Source: Alphaproteobacteria bacterium
GTDB lineage: Bacteria; Pseudomonadota; Alphaproteobacteria; MPNO01; UBA2964
Direction: 5' to 3'
NCBI GenBank assembly: GCA_012103315.1
Contig: WLWZ01000001.1
Location: forward strand, 1 to 64,000
DNA length: 64,000 bases
The position numbers and the translations under genes are program-made. The notes under the pieces are model-generated. The model was not told the origin of the DNA, searched no databases, and worked only from the letters and a program-made list of their open reading frames with translations. Shown piece after piece: positions 62,401 through 64,000 of the stretch; within the stretch, counting starts at the first letter, position 1, and every line of letters starts with the position of its first letter.

Positions 62401-63980
62401 TCCGGCATTCGACACCGGGCGTCACATTGATTTCGCCGCCACCCCATCACGATATCTATTCCATCGAAGATTTGTCCCAGCTCATCTATGACCTGAAACA
62501 GATCAATCCAGAAGCCAAGGTTTGTGTGAAGCTGGTTGCACAATCAGGGATCGGCACGATCGCTGCTGGTGTTGCCAAAGCGAAAGCTGATGTCATTTTG
62601 GTGTCCGGTCATTCTGGTGGTACGGGTGCCAGTCCGCAAACGTCAATCAAATATGCTGGCTTACCGTGGGAGATGGGCCTCGCTGAAGTACATCAGGTTC
62701 TGACGCTCAACGGTCTACGGGATAACGTCCTGCTGCGGACTGATGGTGGGCTTAAAACGGGTCGGGATGTTGTCATCGCGGCACTGTTGGGGGCTGACGA
62801 ATACGGCATCGGGACGACGTCGCTGGTGGCGATGGGCTGTATCATGGTGCGTCAGTGTCATTCCAACACTTGTCCTGTGGGTGTCTGCACGCAGGACGAC
62901 GCATTGCGGGAGAAATTTACCGGGACGCCAGAAAAAGTCGTCAATCTATTTAGCTTTGTCGCTGAAGAGGTTCGCGAGATTCTTGCCTTCCTCGGTGTGC
63001 GCACGCTCGATGAGATTATCGGCCGCACTGATCTTTTGATGCAGGTTAGGCGTGGTAACCCGCATCTTGATGATCTCGATCTTAACCCACTTCTGGTCCA
63101 GGCTGATCCAGGTGGTGAGAACCGGTCTGAAAATCGTGGCAAACGAAATGAGGTGCCGGACTCACTTGATGCCCAGATGATAAAGGATGCTGCACCGGCG
63201 CTGGAAGGCGGCGAAAAAATGCAGCTTGCCTACAATAACCGCAATACGCAGCGCGCCATTGGTACCCGAATTTCATCGGCGATCACGAGGCGCTTTGGTA
63301 TGGACGGGCTGCAACCCGGTCATATCACCGTGCGATTGCGGGGTTCGGGTGGCCAGTCGTTGGGCGCCTTTGCCGTACAAGGGCTGAAGCTCCAGGTGCT
63401 CGGCGATGCTAATGATTATGTTGGCAAAGGCCTGTCGGGTGGCACGATCGTTGTACGACCGGTCACGGCGAGCCCTCTCAGTACTAACGAGAACGCCATC
63501 ATTGGTAACACGGTTCTGTATGGCGCCACTGCCGGGCGGTTATTTGCTGCTGGTCAAGCTGGTGAACGGTTTGCGGTTCGCAATTCAGGATCGGATGCGG
63601 TGGTCGAAGGCTGCGGTGCGAATGGTTGTGAATATATGACTGGCGGCACAGTCGCTATTCTGGGTCCAGTTGGCGATAACTTTGGTGCCGGTATGACGGG
63701 CGGCATGGCCTTTGTCTATGACACGGATGCTAGCTTGGTCAGCAATATTAATCCCGATAATGTCGTTTATCACCGAATGCAGTCGCCACATTGGGAACAG
63801 GTCCTGCGCGACCTTGTCACCGAGCATTGGCGCGAAACGCAGTCCCGTTTTGCGGAGCGTCTATTGGTTGATTGGGATCGTGAATTGCGGCGTTTCTGGC
63901 ATGTTGTTCCAAAAGAGATGATGGACAAGCTGGAACATCCGGTGCTGGTCCAGGCTGATGGTGAGGAGAAATCCGCCTGA
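59430..63980 (+). CDS. gltB: Glutamate synthase large subunit
   Basis: A 1516-residue GltB. A short propeptide is followed by catalytic Cys38 of the class II glutaminase in DEHDACGVGMVVSI; it is probably removed so that the Cys is N-terminal. The central and FMN-binding parts have VSGHSGGTGASPQTSIKYAG, and the [3Fe-4S] Cys set is Cys1137, Cys1143 and Cys1148 in GCIMVRQCHSNTCPVG. The C-terminal beta-helix has GGTIVVRP and MTGGMAFVYD. It makes two glutamates from glutamine and 2-oxoglutarate with GltD. The gene ends 20 bp before the window end. Confidence 0.97.
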   Translation: MNKNGLNKGEAQIAAWRQNAERLESEGLYDPADEHDACGVGMVVSIDGKRRREVVEAGIAALKALWHRGAVDADGKTGDGAGIHIEIPQDFFHEHTIRTGHTPAPGPIAVGMIFLPRTDLAGQERCRSIVEAQILQFGYSIYGWRQVPLNVDIIGEKANATRPEIEQIMIAGQSGKSDEDFERDLYVIRRRIENQVIEENIPDFYICSLSCRSIIYKGMFLAEQVTEFYPDLLDERFESRFAIYHQRYSTNTFPTWKLAQPFRMLAHNGEINTLSGNVNWMKSHETRLESDLFGESIEDIKPIIQAGSSDSAALDAAYELLARGGRSAPLVKMMVIPDAWSAKPNVPEHHAAFFSYCNCVIEPWDGPAAICATDGSWVVAGMDRNGLRPLRYSIREDGLLVVGSETGMVTMDEARIVEKGRVGPGQTIAVQLDEGRFYHDGELRELMAGEAPFAEWAANITQMDSLIRTETDEQAEFDRDELRRRQLCSGHTLEELELLVQPMVEDAKEAVGSMGDDTPIAVLSEHYRGLHHFFRQSFSQVTNPPIDSLREYRVMTLNTRLGNLGNILAMDESQTRLLQLSSPVLANAEFDALRAHMGDTAFEIDCTFDANGGENALREAMDRIRTEAENAVRGGAVHVILSDKNINPDKAPIPMILATSGVHSHLVRESLRTFTSINVRSAECLDTHYFAVLIGAGATTVNAYLTQEAIADRHRRGLFGDLSLAECVQRYCQAVNQGLLKIMSKMGISVISPYRGAYKFEAVGLSRTLVSEFFPGMTSRISGIGLSGIQHNSIRLHRQAFSEDVTTLPIGGLYRYRRSGEAHSFQGEMIHMLQHACDTDSYTGYKKYSEAVQRQAPVSLRDLMEFSPSGEGVELEGVESITELRKRLVAPGISLGALGPEAHETLSIAMNRIGAKSDSGEGGEDPARFKPKPNGDNASSAIKQVASGRFGVTAQYLNNCREIEIKIAQGAKPGEGGQLPGMKVSEMIARLRHSTPGVTLISPPPHHDIYSIEDLSQLIYDLKQINPEAKVCVKLVAQSGIGTIAAGVAKAKADVILVSGHSGGTGASPQTSIKYAGLPWEMGLAEVHQVLTLNGLRDNVLLRTDGGLKTGRDVVIAALLGADEYGIGTTSLVAMGCIMVRQCHSNTCPVGVCTQDDALREKFTGTPEKVVNLFSFVAEEVREILAFLGVRTLDEIIGRTDLLMQVRRGNPHLDDLDLNPLLVQADPGGENRSENRGKRNEVPDSLDAQMIKDAAPALEGGEKMQLAYNNRNTQRAIGTRISSAITRRFGMDGLQPGHITVRLRGSGGQSLGAFAVQGLKLQVLGDANDYVGKGLSGGTIVVRPVTASPLSTNENAIIGNTVLYGATAGRLFAAGQAGERFAVRNSGSDAVVEGCGANGCEYMTGGTVAILGPVGDNFGAGMTGGMAFVYDTDASLVSNINPDNVVYHRMQSPHWEQVLRDLVTEHWRETQSRFAERLLVDWDRELRRFWHVVPKEMMDKLEHPVLVQADGEEKSA

Positions 63981-64000
63981 GCCCGTCTCGCGCGCGGCGT

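Overview
The window is a 64 kb piece of an alphaproteobacterial chromosome, most likely from a Rhodospirillales-like lineage. Support comes from chvG/chvI beside hprK-rapZ-ptsH, ahcY next to a DivL-type pseudo-kinase and tsaE, alphaproteobacterial-type AddAB, the TIGR02300 protein beside tRNA-Ala, the short RNase D, and a GltB/GltD pair whose N termini resemble the Azospirillum enzymes as I remember them. Base composition looks even and moderately GC-rich. I see no prophage, transposase, integrase or CRISPR array. Most of the window is vertically inherited core genome; the first ~10 kb is the most accessory part.

Layout. 1-7.1 kb: 3' part of an MmgE/PrpD gene, a GST, a 4,5-dihydroxyphthalate-decarboxylase-like protein, a small HTH-PAS regulator, an unrecognised secreted Cys/Lys-rich repeat protein, and two tandem EamA transporters, the second ending inside a REP-like palindrome. 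7.2-11.3 kb: ferric iron ABC transporter (fbpC divergent from fbpA-fbpB) around a 330-bp intergenic region full of Fur-box-like sequence. 11.4-18.7 kb: pckA and a HugZ-like protein (minus), then chvI-chvG-hprK-rapZ-EIIA-ptsH (plus), an envelope-stress two-component system joined to a regulatory PTS without sugar permease. 18.8-31.8 kb (plus): ahcY, divL-like gene, tsaE, amgK, murU, addB, addA, trxA. 31.8-43.3 kb (minus): aroA-cmk-rpsA-sppA-ihfB-lapA-pyrF-trpF-trpB-trpA-accD-folC.

43.5-48.5 kb: TIGR02300 gene, tRNA-Ala(GGC), a VanZ-domain membrane protein followed by a Tat-exported metallophosphoesterase, a YihY/BrkB protein, and an hsp20 gene with a sigma32-like promoter and a ROSE-like RNA thermometer. 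48.6-55.7 kb (minus): tRNA-Leu(CAG)-rnd-kdsD-lptC-lptA-lptB-rpoN-raiA-ptsN, linking LPS assembly to the sigma54/PTS-Ntr block. 55.9-64 kb: NDUFA9-like reductase, uppP, then gltD-gltB for ammonia assimilation.

Common themes are the cell envelope (lpt, kdsD, uppP, amgK/murU, chvGI, vanZ-like), PTS-type phosphorelay regulation (ptsH, EIIA, hprK, rapZ, ptsN, rpoN), and a cell-cycle signalling component (divL-like). The best candidates for a second look are the secreted repeat protein at 3.6-5.1 kb, the H-box Tyr kinase at 20.2 kb, the heat-shock leader at 48.0 kb, and folC, which has no ordinary start codon for its conserved N terminus.
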